Made by a program: the position numbers and the translations under genes. From assembly GCA_030549205.1 (NCBI GenBank), contig JAUKTV010000003.1, forward strand, positions 2,542,001 through 2,606,000: a DNA stretch of 64,000 bases, written 5' to 3'. The notes beneath the pieces are model-generated. The model made no database searches. It was not told where the DNA came from and worked only from the letters and a program-made list of their open reading frames with translations. Origin of the DNA: Apiosordaria backusii. Lineage: Eukaryota; Ascomycota; Sordariomycetes; Sordariales; Lasiosphaeriaceae. This document shows, piece after piece, positions 1 to 11,622 of the stretch (position 1 is its first letter; each line of letters starts with the position of its first letter).

Positions 1-325
1 TTCTGCTGTTCGCGCTGGCGGTGCCCTCCCCTTCAGAGCCTACGAGCCGGCAGTTACCAGCCCCTCCGCTGCATCCTTCGGTACGACAAAGCAAACGGTT
101 TTCACTAGAGCTGATCCGAATGGGGCGTTGTCGCCGGGAATGCCAACGGGGGGTAGGACGCCGTGGACGGGGGCGCCGGTGCCGTATACACCTTACCAGC
201 CTTTCTCTCCGGTGATTCCGGTTACGCCTAGTTTGATGAGCAAGGCGGATAGGAAGAGGATGAGGAAGCTGGAGCCGAAGACGCCGACGTTGGAGATGGT
301 AAGGGATACGGATGATGTTTGGTAA
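1..325 (+). CDS. 3' end of an unrecognised protein gene (5' truncated by window)
   Basis: The frame is open from base 2 to a TAA at 323-325, giving about 107 C-terminal residues. The tail is rich in Pro, Thr and Gly, then turns basic (KADRKRMRKLEPKT) and ends in DDVW. This kind of Pro/Thr-rich stretch followed by a compact charged end occurs at the C terminus of fungal proteins of unknown role; I cannot name the family. No start is visible because the gene begins upstream of the window. The closely packed codons and lack of stops support real coding, but the protein's function cannot be judged from this fragment. Confidence 0.6.
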   Translation, partial: SAVRAGGALPFRAYEPAVTSPSAASFGTTKQTVFTRADPNGALSPGMPTGGRTPWTGAPVPYTPYQPFSPVIPVTPSLMSKADRKRMRKLEPKTPTLEMVRDTDDVW

Positions 326-1855
326 ATATGGGGGTGATTTGGTGGTGGTGGTGGTGGTCTAAACTTCTTCGTAGATATCCTGTGTTTTGGCTTTTTTCAT
401 TGTTGGTGTGTGTACCTTGTTTTTCTTCTTTGTCAGCATTGATAGGTGGACAGGTGGTTGGCTATAATGGGAGGACGGGTTAGTTAGCCTGGCAAAACTC
501 GTTTTCTTTTCGTTTTTGTATAGGAGGGGACAGCATTGATATCCATGATGAAATTGGGGGGGGAGGAGGGGGTTGATGATTGAGTGAGAATGAGATTCAG
601 AAAGCTTCTTTTTCGATTTCAGTTCGTTGACTTGGGCCCGTCTGGAAACTTTGGACAGCAATTTGAGCTAGAAACATCATGTCATCCTGTATGAAGTATC
701 TGGAAATAAATATAAGAGCTACAAAATGATCCTGTTGAGTCTTTTTCGGTGAAGTAAGAGATGTCTCCGGGAGTTGTGGTGGCGTTTCAGGATGTGGTGA
801 AACTGGGAGGGTTGTGCTGGGCTGCTTCAGGAGCTTGTACCAGTAGGCCCCTTGCTTGTGACATAATGCACTGGATTCCCACGTGCCTACTTGGTGGATT
901 GCCAGGGTTTCGCCTTCGAACTCTGTTGAAATGCGGATGAGGTAGAAACTGCATCGGCCGATGTGTCTGGCATATGGTCTTGAAGTTTAGGTCCCTGTGC
1001 GCCGGACCCCGCATCCACGGCATCTCCATCCGATGAAGACGTTGGGGTAAAACCAAGGAAGATAAGGTATCTGTGAGCTATCACATGCACAGTAGATTCC
1101 TCCACTTGCTCCCAACACTGGCAAAGAAGCAGGTTTTCTGTCTGCTTTATTATCCACTCAGGCCCAGTTGAAGTGTGGGATCAATTACTAAAACATATAC
1201 GGTTAAGTCTGTGTGTTGTCCCTGTCCCACAGCTGCTTGTCTCACTGATTCAGATGGCAGAGAGATGGCAACATGGCGGCCTCGGGCCTCTCTTTGTCTC
1301 GTTATCGTGATGGGAGTAGCTCTTTCTTTTGCCTGGCAGGACTCGAAACGACGCCGTCCACTGTATGACGTTTGAAAGACTTGCTTTTAGACTTGTCACA
1401 TACAGAATCTTCAAGCTACTGTAAGGTATCCGATCAAGACTTGTTCAAGATGGCAAATGCAGCTATCTGAGCTAACAAGTGGGGTATTTACCTAGTAGCG
1501 TGGTCCGTGCCCTGTGCTGAAAGGGGCCCGCTGACTTCCGAGCGGGAATCATTCGATTCTCTCAATCGCATCGTATGTTTTTTAAACCCACATTCCCTTC
1601 CCATCGACAATCGAGAACAGCCTACGCAGCCATCAGCAAACAGGAACGCGGTCAGCACTCCCCGATCCTGAATTACTCAATCTACGCCGCGCGAGACCAC
1701 CACGCGCAATTGGTCGTCGGCTCTGCCCCGGCTGCCCAGTCTCGCCAGTCGACCCACGACCCAGACTGAACCTGCGGCAAGCTGCCAGAGGTCCCGCATG
1801 CAACACCTGATCGCAAGCCCAGTTTGTTCAGGGCTCTGACCCTCGCAAAGGAACA
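326..1855. other. Intergenic, promoter side of the SREBP gene
   Basis: No supported gene. The open frames here are short and mostly lack homology-like composition. The last 300 bases are C/T-rich and probably contain the promoter and 5' leader of the SREBP gene that starts at 1856. Confidence 0.5.
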
Positions 1856-4800
1856 ATGGCTGACCCCGATACTGACTCGCCCGGCCTCTTTGCCGACCTG
1901 GACGTTTTCGATCTTGATGGCAGCCTTACCGGCAACTTGGTGAATAGTGGCCTCGGCACTCCGGATCCCAACACCACCACCGCCGCCGCTACCGTTGCCT
2001 CCTCCCAAACGGGTGAGTCGCTTGCTGCCACGCCGGGGACGAGTGGGACTCCTGTATCAGTCTCGCCTCCAACTGCCAACGCCCACGCCCACCCACACGC
2101 CCACCCACACCTCCAACAGCAACAGCAGCCCGATCAACAATTTTTCAACTCTGTGCCTCCTTCCTGGACCTTCCAGGATACACCCCCGTACGACATCAAC
2201 GCCGCTGACAACTCGTTTGCGGTCCCTCCTGTGCCCCATACCTGGGATCTCCCGGTCCACGTCAATCTAGGCCAACCAGTGCTGCATCAGCATCAGCAGC
2301 AGCAGTCACTGCATCAGCCCTTGTATCTCCAGTCTCCCGCTGCCTCCAGCATTGATCCCGTCCTTGATCACACTACCGCCGCTGCCGATCTGGCCAACAT
2401 CTCGCTATCTCAGGCCCACCACTACTCGAACGGCCAATTTCGACCTGACAATCGCAACATACAGAATACGCTGACCCCTGCTCAGCAGGAGCGGCTCAAG
2501 AGCATCGCCATGCCGTCTCATCTTCAATACCACTCCCCCAACAGCGCCGGGAGTCCGGAATCGACTCTCAGCGGTCCCGAGAAGGGCGCCGGCTCGTCTC
2601 CCGATGCCCAAGACAACTCCAAGCCCAACAGCAGAAAGAGAAAGTCGTCGGCCGAAGTCGACGATGACGACGACGATGATGATCTCGACGGCCAGCCCCC
2701 CAAGAAGACGGCTCACAATATGATCGAAAAGCGGTACCGGACCAATCTCAATGACAAGATAGCAGCTCTGCGAGATAGTGTCCCGTCACTGAGGATCATG
2801 TCTAAAAGTGCTCGTGGTGAAGACACTACAGAGGATAGGGAGGAGTTGCATGGCCTGACTCCCGCCCATAAGCTTAACAAAGCGACAGTACGCCCTTCCT
2901 ACACCAGTAGCCCACATAAATGTAGCCTCATACTGACTATCAATTCAGGTCCTTGCCAAGGCTACCGAGTATATCAGACACTTGGAAAAGCGGAACAACC
3001 GCCTCATTGACGAGAACAGTAGTATGCAGGCTAGGATCGCTGCGTTCGAAAAGTTATTCATGGCTGGCGCCATGACCGGTCAATTACCCAATCCTCTCCA
3101 GCAACCACCCACGCCTGTTCAATACCCTCAGGATGCCGTGCCCTTCATGAATACACCAATAGCAACGACCAGAGGGCCGGACCCCGCGGGCATGATTCCG
3201 ATCCCCGACGATATCAAACGCATCTTGACATCGCAACAGATGAACGCAGGAAGCCCTTACCCAGTGCCAGGCCAGCACTTCCAGCAAAACCCTGCCATGA
3301 TTCGCCAGCAACAGCTTCAGCAGCAGCAGCAGCAGCAGCAACAGGCGCAGTCTAGCCGATGGAACCCATATCTCGGGAAACTGATGGTTGGATCACTGGC
3401 CGGTCTGATGTTGTTCGAGGCCTATGTCGAGAAAGAACAAAACCCCGAAACCACCGAGGGCCGTGGGTTGATGGGTGTTCCAGTGCATCTCATCGCTGCC
3501 TTTGTTAGATCGACACACTTTAGCATTGGGGGCTACTACGTTTCCGCAAGTCAGATCTTGTCCCAGCTCCGGTTTTTCGGTTTGTTAGCGGCTTTCCTCT
3601 GGGCGACCTGTGCTTCTTTGTTCAACGTCGATATATTCAAGCCATCCGAGAAGCCCAAGCATGCTACCGCGGCTGTTCAAGCGGTACCGTCTCTCGCCTC
3701 GCCTATCCACGTCAGGAGGCAAGCCTGGCTTACCGCTATCCAAACCGTCTGGGTTCCCAGGCACAACTTTTTCCTTGAAGCCGCCGCTCTGATCGTCAAG
3801 TCTGTCAAGTACGCCCTCAGAAATGTGATTGGACCTCGCGGTTATCTTATGCTGGTCGGGCTCAGCGAGGAACAGGAAGCCGCCCGCGTCAAGGCATGGT
3901 CAATCGCGTTGGATGCCCAGCTTGCCGGTGGGGACAATGAGATTAATAAGAGCCGTCTCACACTCACCCTGATTGCTTCGGGCACCCTGCCAGACACGCC
4001 GCTTCGTCTCATGATGAAGGCGCTGCACATCCGGGTCTTGCTTTGGCGGCTCAATGGGGCTTCTTGGATCACCAACTTGATGGCTGCCAAACTTGCCAGG
4101 TCGTGCTGGAACGGCGCACGCGAGCTCAACCGCATCCTTAACTCGCTCCAGGAATCCAACAACCATGCCGATGAAGCCCTTCCTGACCACCTGGCAGTGC
4201 TTCTCGAACAGGACTGTGATGAAGTGCTCACTGACGATATCATCCAAAGAGCGCACAACCTGGCCTGGAATCAGCCTACCACACACAACGTCGATGAGAT
4301 CATCGACGGTATGGACGCTGTAGTGGAGGATGCCGCTGTTAGGTCGCCCATGGATGCGGTAGCCGCCTGGTATTCCAGCCTTCTACTCCACCGTATTCTG
4401 TGCAACAACCTGCCAAAGACCCGTGATGAGTCTGGACGATTGGCTCTTGAGACAGAGGATGCCGTTAATCTGGCGACCAAGGTTGCCCCTATTGGCTCCA
4501 ATGCTCACGTTCGCGTCTTGGTTGCTCGTGCCGTACTCGGCGAGCAGAAGCGTGGTGCTGCCATTGTCACCGCCATGAATGCTCTCGGCCCGTCCCTCAA
4601 CCCTGACAAGCACCCCAGCTACAGCAAGGGCGTCCCGCCCCTTATCGACTCCCCTGTTACCCCTATTGTTCCCGACCCCGACGCCCAGATGGCTCTCCGC
4701 TGCGCTATGGGCATTGCCCAGCTCCAGAAATTCGCTGACCCTCCCCCGGCTGCTTTTACTGTCATCGATTCTATTCTCCCCGCTGGTGCCGATGTGGAGG

Positions 4801-5090
4801 GTATGTCGTTGCTTGGCTACACCGCTGCGTATCACTTGATGGAGCGTCTTCACCAGCACGCCGTTGGACGGGAGACTTGTTCGGGCTCTCTTGAAAGATT
4901 GGCGGGCAGCCTCAGAATATGGATCGGCAGCGCCGCCGGAGCTGATGTGGGCTTTGACGGGGGGATGAGACAAAAGATGATTGATAGGTGCTTGGCTATT
5001 ACCAAGAGTGTTGTGGGTATGGAGGCTGACCCAGGTTATGCCAGCATGGAGGATGAGTGTGGTGAGGATTTGGAAAGTGGAGGGTGCTGA
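1856..5090 (+). CDS. srbA: Sterol regulatory element-binding protein (bHLH-Zip, DUF2014), membrane-bound
   Basis: Two exons, 1856-2887 and 2949-5090, encode 1057 residues; the 61-bp intron (GTACGC...CAG, branch CTGAC) splits helix 2 and joining it restores KLNKAT-VLAKATEYIRHLEK. The basic region has the SREBP-specific tyrosine (KRYRTN, Tyr about 294), and the helix-loop-helix with leucine zipper covers about 284-375. The loop is long, as in fungal SREBPs. An acidic Asp tract and Lys/Arg patch precede it; a Gln-rich stretch lies near 465-480. Two hydrophobic segments (about 486-503 and 551-570) fit the ER membrane hairpin, followed by a DUF2014-type C-terminal region. Known role of the family (Aspergillus SrbA, Neurospora SAH-2, yeast Sre1): an ER-held precursor is cleaved when sterol or oxygen is low and the N-terminal half activates ergosterol and hypoxia genes. 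The upstream ATG context AACAATGG supports the start. Confidence 0.93.
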
Positions 5091-6063
5091 TGGTTCTAAA
5101 AGTGCAGGGAGTAATTTGGTGGGAGTTCTCGTGTTCACGGGCTGAAATTTGTTAGCGATGGGGTTTTTACATGGTCTGTTTTTGCTTTTTATTCTCTATG
5201 TTATTTGATCAATGGCTCTCAGTTGCCGATATGTTTTTTGTGTGCGTTGGCGCATTATACCTCTACTCCTGTTGTTATTTTCTTGTTTCATGGCTATATA
5301 GGCAGTGTACGTTTCTCGAGGTTGGGGTTGATGGATGGATTGATGGATGTATGGATTTGATGGATGGAAGAAACCAAGCAATGTCAGCATGGCAAGGCGG
5401 GGGGTATTGTTAGGCTGGCGTATAAGTGCGTTTTTGTTTTGTTTTTTGTTTTTATTATGCACCATTGCAGGGGGAGAAAAGGTTATAGCGGGGGCAAACT
5501 AAAAGAAGTTTACAATGGATGAGAAGAAAGTCTTTGTGTATGGGTTTATATAGGGGTTTGTTTTGTGTGTTAGTTAGAAAATTTGCAAAGAAGTGAATGG
5601 AATATGGAGTAGGAGTAAGGAGTAGGAGTAGGGGTGGGGGTGGGGATGAGGGAAAGGGAAAAGTAAGCGGAAGAGAATGAGAAGGAGAGTATAGTGGTAA
5701 TATTATTTGCTCTATTTTGACTTGATTTATGCGTTGCCACTCATGAAAATGACTATAGGATGATTGTGGTGATGGCATACAACTCTTAATTTGGTAGACC
5801 CCAACGTGCTCTTAGTTGTGGAATTTGGTGTCTATTTTGGGAAGAAATGCTCCCTTAGTGCAGTAGTTTAGGCCAGTAGTGTGTTACAATTGTGACGTTT
5901 TGCGGTTGCGAGGTTGTGAGCGCTGTAGTTCACCTAGTCGAGTAAAATCGAGTTTGGTGAAGGTCGTTATCCGTGGTCTTGGCTCTTTGAGACATGGTGA
6001 GGGTTGCAGGATCTGTTCCTTTGCACAATCCGAAGAAGAGAGTCAATTTGGCGTCAGTAGAGC
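5091..6063. other. Intergenic: SREBP 3' region and upstream of 5S rRNA
   Basis: No supported gene. It holds a degenerate GGAT-type minisatellite near 5329-5369 and a polypurine tract near 5600-5692 with several runs of four or five G (potential G-quadruplex on the plus strand around 5631-5665). Confidence 0.45.
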
Positions 6064-6182
6064 ACATACGACCATAGGCAGTTGAAAACACGGGATCCCG
6101 TCCGCTCTCCCCTAGTGAAACAATTGACCGCCGAACTAGTACTCAGGTGGGTGACCACTGGGGAATCCTCGGTGTTGTATGT
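6064..6182 (+). rRNA. 5S ribosomal RNA gene (solitary, divergent type)
   Basis: A 119-nt segment starts ACATACGACCATA and ends GGTGTTGTATGT, so the two ends pair as 5S helix I. The inner part contains AACACGGGATCCCGTCCG (loop B/helix II-III region) and the C-box-like GGTGGGTGACCAC, followed directly by a run of five T, the RNA polymerase III stop signal. This matches the layout of Neurospora/Podospora-type 5S genes, which are scattered as single copies rather than in the rDNA array. The middle (about 6113-6150) differs from the major Neurospora type as I remember it, so this may be a minor isotype or an ageing copy. Confidence 0.85.
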
Positions 6183-7193
6183 TTTTGAGAGGAGTCCTCT
6201 TTTTGGACTCCACTTTGACTCCATCACCAGGTCTTGGCAGCCCCTGAGTTTACCCCCTTTGCTGTTGAGGATGCCCCTTTGGCTTTAAATAAGAGCATAC
6301 AATATTGTGATGATGGACTTTGACATTGGGCTTTCCTGTTAAGTGGTTGTCTCTGCCTTGGCTCTCTTACCGGTGAGTATCAATGACACGTCTATATGCC
6401 GCTCAGCGAGGAAATTGACAGGTAAGAAAGAAGCATGAAAAGCTCCGGGCTTCATTCCACTGTGTGTGATATGAGGCATCTGGTGGTGTACCTTGTTGAA
6501 ATGTAGTAAGGTATAGAATCTGAGACATTGGCTATCATGTGACGGTCTAGAGAGCCTCGATAATTCCCACGGTCGGATTTAGGTCTTCTTCGTATTAGGC
6601 TAGAAGCCATGCTGAGGCCGTGAACGAACTGTTGCAGCAAGAATCTAGGTGACGTTCATTAGCTATTTGTTTAGCCCTTGCCCCAGAGTTCACAAATCCT
6701 GTCCAGAATTTTCTTCGGCGTGCCTGGCTTGCATATCTACATACCTCCCCTGGCTCGTCCAGGAATGTTGAATTTTAAGTCGGACCGCAACTCACCGCGG
6801 TAGGAAGAGGCTAACATTGTCATTAGAACCCTTCTCCTGTAGGGATGAGAAGTTGGACCGTAAAAAACAAGGTTGATCTCCGAATTCCGCGGCTTATACG
6901 GTCCGTTGCAAGCGACCCTCCCCACTGCCAGCCGATTCTTCATCGTGAGCTCGATGGCCTGGTAACTGTAAGAAACATGGCAATGTTGGACAGTGGCTGG
7001 GTTCTAGGTAAATTGGATGAATGAGGTTGGGCCGCGGAACGCCCTGCAGCGTGTTGTGGCCGTGTTAATCCAGCAAATCAGTTAAAGAATAAAACCCATA
7101 CCACTTTCCCCCGACTGATGCAATTCCCCTTCCATCTGTTGTCATCGGCCCTCCCCCTTTCTTTTACTCCGAGCTATAGGCTCCATCTACACC
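6183..7193. other. Intergenic between 5S rRNA and secreted-protein gene
   Basis: No supported gene; reading frames are short and broken. The last 100 bases before 7194 are pyrimidine-rich, as is usual for a filamentous-fungal 5' leader. Confidence 0.45.
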
Positions 7194-9130
7194 ATGAAGT
7201 CCCTTCTTCTCACCTTCTTCTCCCTCACCGGAGCCTACGCCGCCGTGGCAGCGGAAGCCTCCCAAGCCGCCACCGCAGACGTCGCCTCCGAAGCCCTTGC
7301 CCTCTCCTCCTTCAAGGATGCTGTCTGGTCGGTCGAAGCCCTGCCCTCCCCTCCTCGCGGACCGGGCTACAAGCCTCTCATTCCTGATTCCTATGGTACT
7401 GTCACCTCTCAACCCCAACCCACCCCCCCTACTCTCCCAGGCCACCCACTAACAACCCAAAGTCGGCTGCGTCTTCGACCCCACCGGCCCCTTCGGCCAG
7501 CTAGACTTCACCTACCTCACCCCCAACGGCCTCGCTGTCGTCCGCGACTGGCGCACCAACCGCGCCGTAGAGGAGACCGACCCCGATGACAAGGTCCCAG
7601 GGCTGTTCTTTGAACCGCCCAACAACGTTTTCTCCCCCCGTGGCGTCTTCGACGTCCGCCTCCCCGGCACCAACGGCCGCCCAGACCGCTACCTCGCCGT
7701 GTTCAAAAACGGAGAGGTCGGCTGGGTGCTAAGAAGGTAAGTAATTCCGTGATACATCACCTCGCAAGAAAACACCAATGCTAACAGTGTGGTTCCAGCA
7801 CCAACGGCCAGACCGCCCTCCGCGACGAAAGAGGCGAACCCTACGTCACCACCATCTTCTCCCTCCAATGCAACGGCCTCTCCACCGCCGGCATCATCGG
7901 CGGGTTGGAGTTCGAGTTTGCCGTCAAGGACGGCAAGCTCTACGCCCGTGGGATCCCCCCCACGAAGAAGCACTCCCACATCCTGTCCAAGAGGCAGGAG
8001 GAAATTGGTACCGAGAGTATCGGCAATGTTGAGGAACAGGCTGCTGCTCTTAGGGGCCCAACTCGGGGAGGAGATGATGACAGCAAGAAAAAGAAGATCC
8101 CTAGTATCACCGTGGGGCTGTATGTCCTCCCCAGGATCCAGGAGATTCCCATCAGCAAGACCTGCCCGGTGGGGAGTACGCTGACGACGAGGGACCCCCC
8201 CGTGCCGGTGACTTCGAATGGGTGCGGGCCGTTTGACTGGTGGAGGTGGTATTTTGTGCCGAAGCTGCATGAGACGTTTGAGGATGCGTGTAACTGGGTT
8301 GATGTTTGCTGGAGTGAGTTATCCATATCTCCTGAGATGATCCGCAGGGGAGTTTGACTGACATGGGTGTATGTGAAAAATAGCGGATTGCTCTCAGACA
8401 TACAAGTCCTGCAACGACGGCTTCTACTCCCGCCTCCTCGACAGGTGCAACGCCAAGTTCCGCACCGAAGCCAGCCTGGCCAGCTGCCGGAACCTGGCCA
8501 AGGCGTACCTCCACTGGTATTCCATCCCCCAGGCTGTCATCTTGTGGGAGTTTGTCGTCGACCAGCACTGCACTTGCAAGTGCGATAAGCCTGACCTCTC
8601 CCTCTGCAACGATAGATGCGTGGATTACAGGACTGATCCGAAGAACTGCGGCTCTTGCGGGAATGTCGTAAGTTGCCTCCCCCCCCCCCCCGCCCTCCAC
8701 CCTGACCCCCTCATATATGACAGTACTTGGCAGTGACTGACACAACATGTCATCGCCGCAGTGTGCCACAGGGAACTGCATCAACGGCGCGTGCGCCTCC
8801 TCCTGCACTGACCCTTGGTCTTGCTTCCGCAGCGGTGCTTCCTGCGGATCGTATCCAATTGAGCCGGTGGGAACTGGGAACTGCATGTGCTGGCCGACGG
8901 CTGGTGGGGAAGGCAATGTGTGCATTCAACAGGATACACAATGCACCTCGATCCGGTGTGCATCAAATGAAGACTGCGACCTTGGCTGGGTTTGTGCCGT
9001 CGGTGGCTGCTGCGGGACCACCTGTATCCCGCTCCAGCGCGACGTTTGCGCCAACCCGGCTGTGGTTGGGGAGCTCTTGCGCAGCACTCCTGATGTCTCA
9101 AGAACTGGTGAGCGCCTTACTAATGCGTGA
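7194..9130 (+). CDS. Secreted Cys-rich protein with inactive phospholipase-A2-like core and Stig1-like module
   Basis: Five exons (7194-7395, 7463-7736, 7799-8313, 8384-8667, 8762-9130) encode 547 residues. All four introns have GT-AG ends and the junctions keep frame. Residues 1-19 form a signal peptide. An unrecognised N-terminal domain covers about 65-250. Residues 299-365 (NGCGP ... ACNWVDVCW ... C ... SCNDGF ... C) have the cysteine spacing of group XII/plant-type secretory phospholipase A2, whose active site is CxxHDxCY. Here the catalytic His is Val326, the next Asp327 is kept, and Tyr is Trp330. The C-terminal part has the Stig1-like pattern DPKNCGSCGNVCATGNC and further Cys pairs. 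I infer an extracellular, disulfide-rich, probably non-catalytic lipid- or ligand-binding protein. Family assignment is by motif only. Confidence 0.75.
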
Positions 9131-9456
9131 GGGTTGGGGTATTGATAGGAAGTGAAGCTGGGAGGGTGCTTCGGTTAGGGGATTGTTCAGTCAGACTTGA
9201 AGATTTTTGTGGCATCAATTACTCGTGACCGTCAAGGTCTCGACTTTGGCGAGAACATTCGTTTCGTTGGATTTGATTTGTATCAATAGTGCTTCTGTAT
9301 TACTCTTAGTGTACCATCCTAAAATACGAACTAAGCCTCAGATAAAGAGAAAACCAGAACCATGCAGAGAGTTGGAATCCCAGACAACGCTTCTCACTTT
9401 AACAAACATATCTTACAGCTTCTACCTCTATTCGAACCACTCCAAACACCACCCAC
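9131..9456. other. Convergent 3' intergenic region
   Basis: The facing 3' ends of the secreted-protein gene and the minus-strand gene meet here. Nothing else is recognisable. Confidence 0.5.
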
Positions 9457-10593
9457 TTAGTACCTGCGGTTGCCAGCATCGCCCTTGCCGCTCCGCTCCC
9501 GCTCCAGCATGGCATCAAACTCCTTCTGGGCTTGCTCCTTCGCATAATCCTTCTCGTTTTCCGTATAGGTGTACGATTCCGACTTGCGTACCGGGGCAGC
9601 CTGGTTGTCCCGACCCCATGAGGCGGGATTCTCACCCGACTTTGCCGCTTCCCTGATCTTCTCCCAGGAGTTGGTAAGCTTGGGGGGATTACCAGTCTTT
9701 GACCCTGTCGACGAACGAACTGCATCTCTCTGAGTGGGCGCGACTGGAGAGGCATCGTCGAAGAGGAACCCATCGTCGTCATCAAAGCTCTTTGGAGGCT
9801 CAGGTTGCGCCGATGCTGGGGTTTGTTGTGGCCATCGTGGCCATTGGCGCTGAGCTGGTTGCTGTGGTGCCTGTTGTTGGTGTTCCTGTCGCTGGTAATC
9901 TTGCTGTGGCCCCTGATCCTGGGTGTTCACGTCCCCCATATCTGATCGGTGCTTGTCTTGCTCCTCTGACTCCTTCAACATCCTCAAAAGCTTGACGCTG
10001 TAGGTTGTATTGGCATAACTGGCAAAGAGAACCGTAGTCCAGATGTTGGTGATGAAACCGTATGCGCCCAGGCGAACCAGCCGCCAAGCACGGACGGCAG
10101 CATCACCCGTCAACTGGGGATTAGCCATGGATGGAAAGACATTGGGGTTACACATTTCCGGGGGGGGGGTCCAAAATGGGAAGCGCAGTTTGTCCCGACC
10201 ACGGCGCTCTAGTGCAAGAGTGGTGGCGATCCATACAGGTGTCTCAAGCTCCATGGTGTTCACATATGTTGTTCTGAAGTGGGCGACGGCGTTGGCCTCT
10301 TCGGTCTTCAGCGGGCGTTTTGCCATGATGCGAGCAACGTTGAGAGATACGGCAATCTGCTTGGCCAGTAGCGAATTCTCACCGCCGCTCTTAACCCAGA
10401 ATGGGGCCGTGAGATTCTCAACGGGGAAGCTGAGTTGTTGAAGAATGCGATGCCTTTCCTCGGGTGTGAATATGACTCTTGGCATGCCATTTTTGTCGAG
10501 CAACGGTTTGAATGGGGGGCCATCGCCCATATCCATCTGGTTGTTGTCCTCTTGAGGACTCATGTCGGCAATTGTGTCGTCTGTCGGAGGCAT
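9457..10593 (-). CDS. Uncharacterised protein with one probable membrane segment
   Basis: Single exon, 378 residues, from ATG at 10593. The N-terminal 200 residues look globular and well conserved in style (FTPEERHRILQQLSFP, then many aromatic residues), with one hydrophobic stretch around 185-205 (LVRLGAYGFITNIWTTVLFA). After about residue 215 the chain becomes Gln/Pro-rich, then charged and disordered up to a basic end. I do not recognise the family. A mitochondrial or endomembrane location is possible but not shown. The long uninterrupted frame and fungal codon use make it a real gene. Confidence 0.75.
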   Translation of the reverse strand: MPPTDDTIADMSPQEDNNQMDMGDGPPFKPLLDKNGMPRVIFTPEERHRILQQLSFPVENLTAPFWVKSGGENSLLAKQIAVSLNVARIMAKRPLKTEEANAVAHFRTTYVNTMELETPVWIATTLALERRGRDKLRFPFWTPPPEMCNPNVFPSMANPQLTGDAAVRAWRLVRLGAYGFITNIWTTVLFASYANTTYSVKLLRMLKESEEQDKHRSDMGDVNTQDQGPQQDYQRQEHQQQAPQQPAQRQWPRWPQQTPASAQPEPPKSFDDDDGFLFDDASPVAPTQRDAVRSSTGSKTGNPPKLTNSWEKIREAAKSGENPASWGRDNQAAPVRKSESYTYTENEKDYAKEQAQKEFDAMLERERSGKGDAGNRRY

Positions 10594-10842
10594 ATTTTGT
10601 GGTTTGGTTTTGATACGGAGTAAACAAAGTGAGTGAGGGTCGCTTCAGCCAACTTGATGATGCAAGGGCGGAGAGCTCTCAGAGCTCCAAGCCCCACCCG
10701 GGATCTGGTCTGAGTCTGACGTCGGCAAACGGGGTCCGGGCTCCTCGAGGCCCATCTCCAATTGCGAAGCCAGTGTGACCTCCGACTACCTAGAAGTACA
10801 CTGACTCCAGCCCACTAAATTCCAACAAGGAATAAATATCCA

Positions 10843-10914
10843 GCCCGGCTAGCGCAATGGTAGCGCGTAAGACTTCTAATCTTAAGGCTGTGGGTTCGAG
10901 TCCCACGTCGGGTG
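10843..10914 (+). tRNA. tRNA-Arg (anticodon TCT)
   Basis: A 72-nt cloverleaf without intron. The acceptor GCCCGGC pairs with GTCGGGT. The D-arm is GCGC/GCGC around AATGGTA. The anticodon stem TAAGA/TCTTA holds the loop CTTCTAA (anticodon TCT, reads AGA). The T-arm GTGGG TTCGAGT CCCAC carries a perfect B box. A run of five T about 40 bases downstream can act as the polymerase III terminator. Confidence 0.95.
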
Positions 10915-11622
10915 CAAACTACCAATATTCATGAGTTGTTGTCGGTTATCATTTTTGCAATTTTTTCTACACCTATCTAGCCCAACACATTGTAAATTAT
11001 CAGGGGACAGTCCAAGAGTACTGGCTCTTTACCATGATAGTGTGCCTTACTCAGCCTGGAGGTCGCACGCGGAAACTCAGAAGGTATTTACATGGTGTTT
11101 GCATGATGTTGATGACATGCATTATGAACCATGTCTTTCTCATTTACGACACCAGACTCGACCTTCACAACCAATCAATGATCTGGCCATGGTATAACAC
11201 GATTATTTTCCCATCCTCGAGTTGAATTGCTGGTGGCATGCATCGGACTACCTCAACTAGTCCAACAAGCCGACTTGCTCCCGAGGACGACGATAATCAC
11301 CAAACCGTGTAAGTATGCCGGTATTGTATGCGTAGGTTGTTGGCTACCACCATGATTCAGCGTCTTGCAGCCCAAAGTACCACATTAGTCTTGATAGCTT
11401 TAGGCATGTCCCCAGGGAAACATAAATACCGAAGCCAGGCCTTGCCTTTGCTGATTTTGAAGTGGAAATTGTTGAGACTGAATCTCGATTTGTGGTCTCA
11501 TATCTTCACATTGCTTACCTACCTAATCCATACCTTATTTTTGGTCTTGTCATGCTAGGTACCTACTCGCTCTCGCCCATCTATCTATTTCTTCCCTCCT
11601 TTCAGGCTACACCTCCAAGCCC
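10915..11622. other. Intergenic between tRNA-Arg and MFS transporter
   Basis: No supported gene; only short open frames without recognisable content. Confidence 0.45.

Noticed and set aside
4383..5138. 251-residue minus-strand frame
   Set aside because: Antisense of the SREBP DUF2014 region; no domain content.
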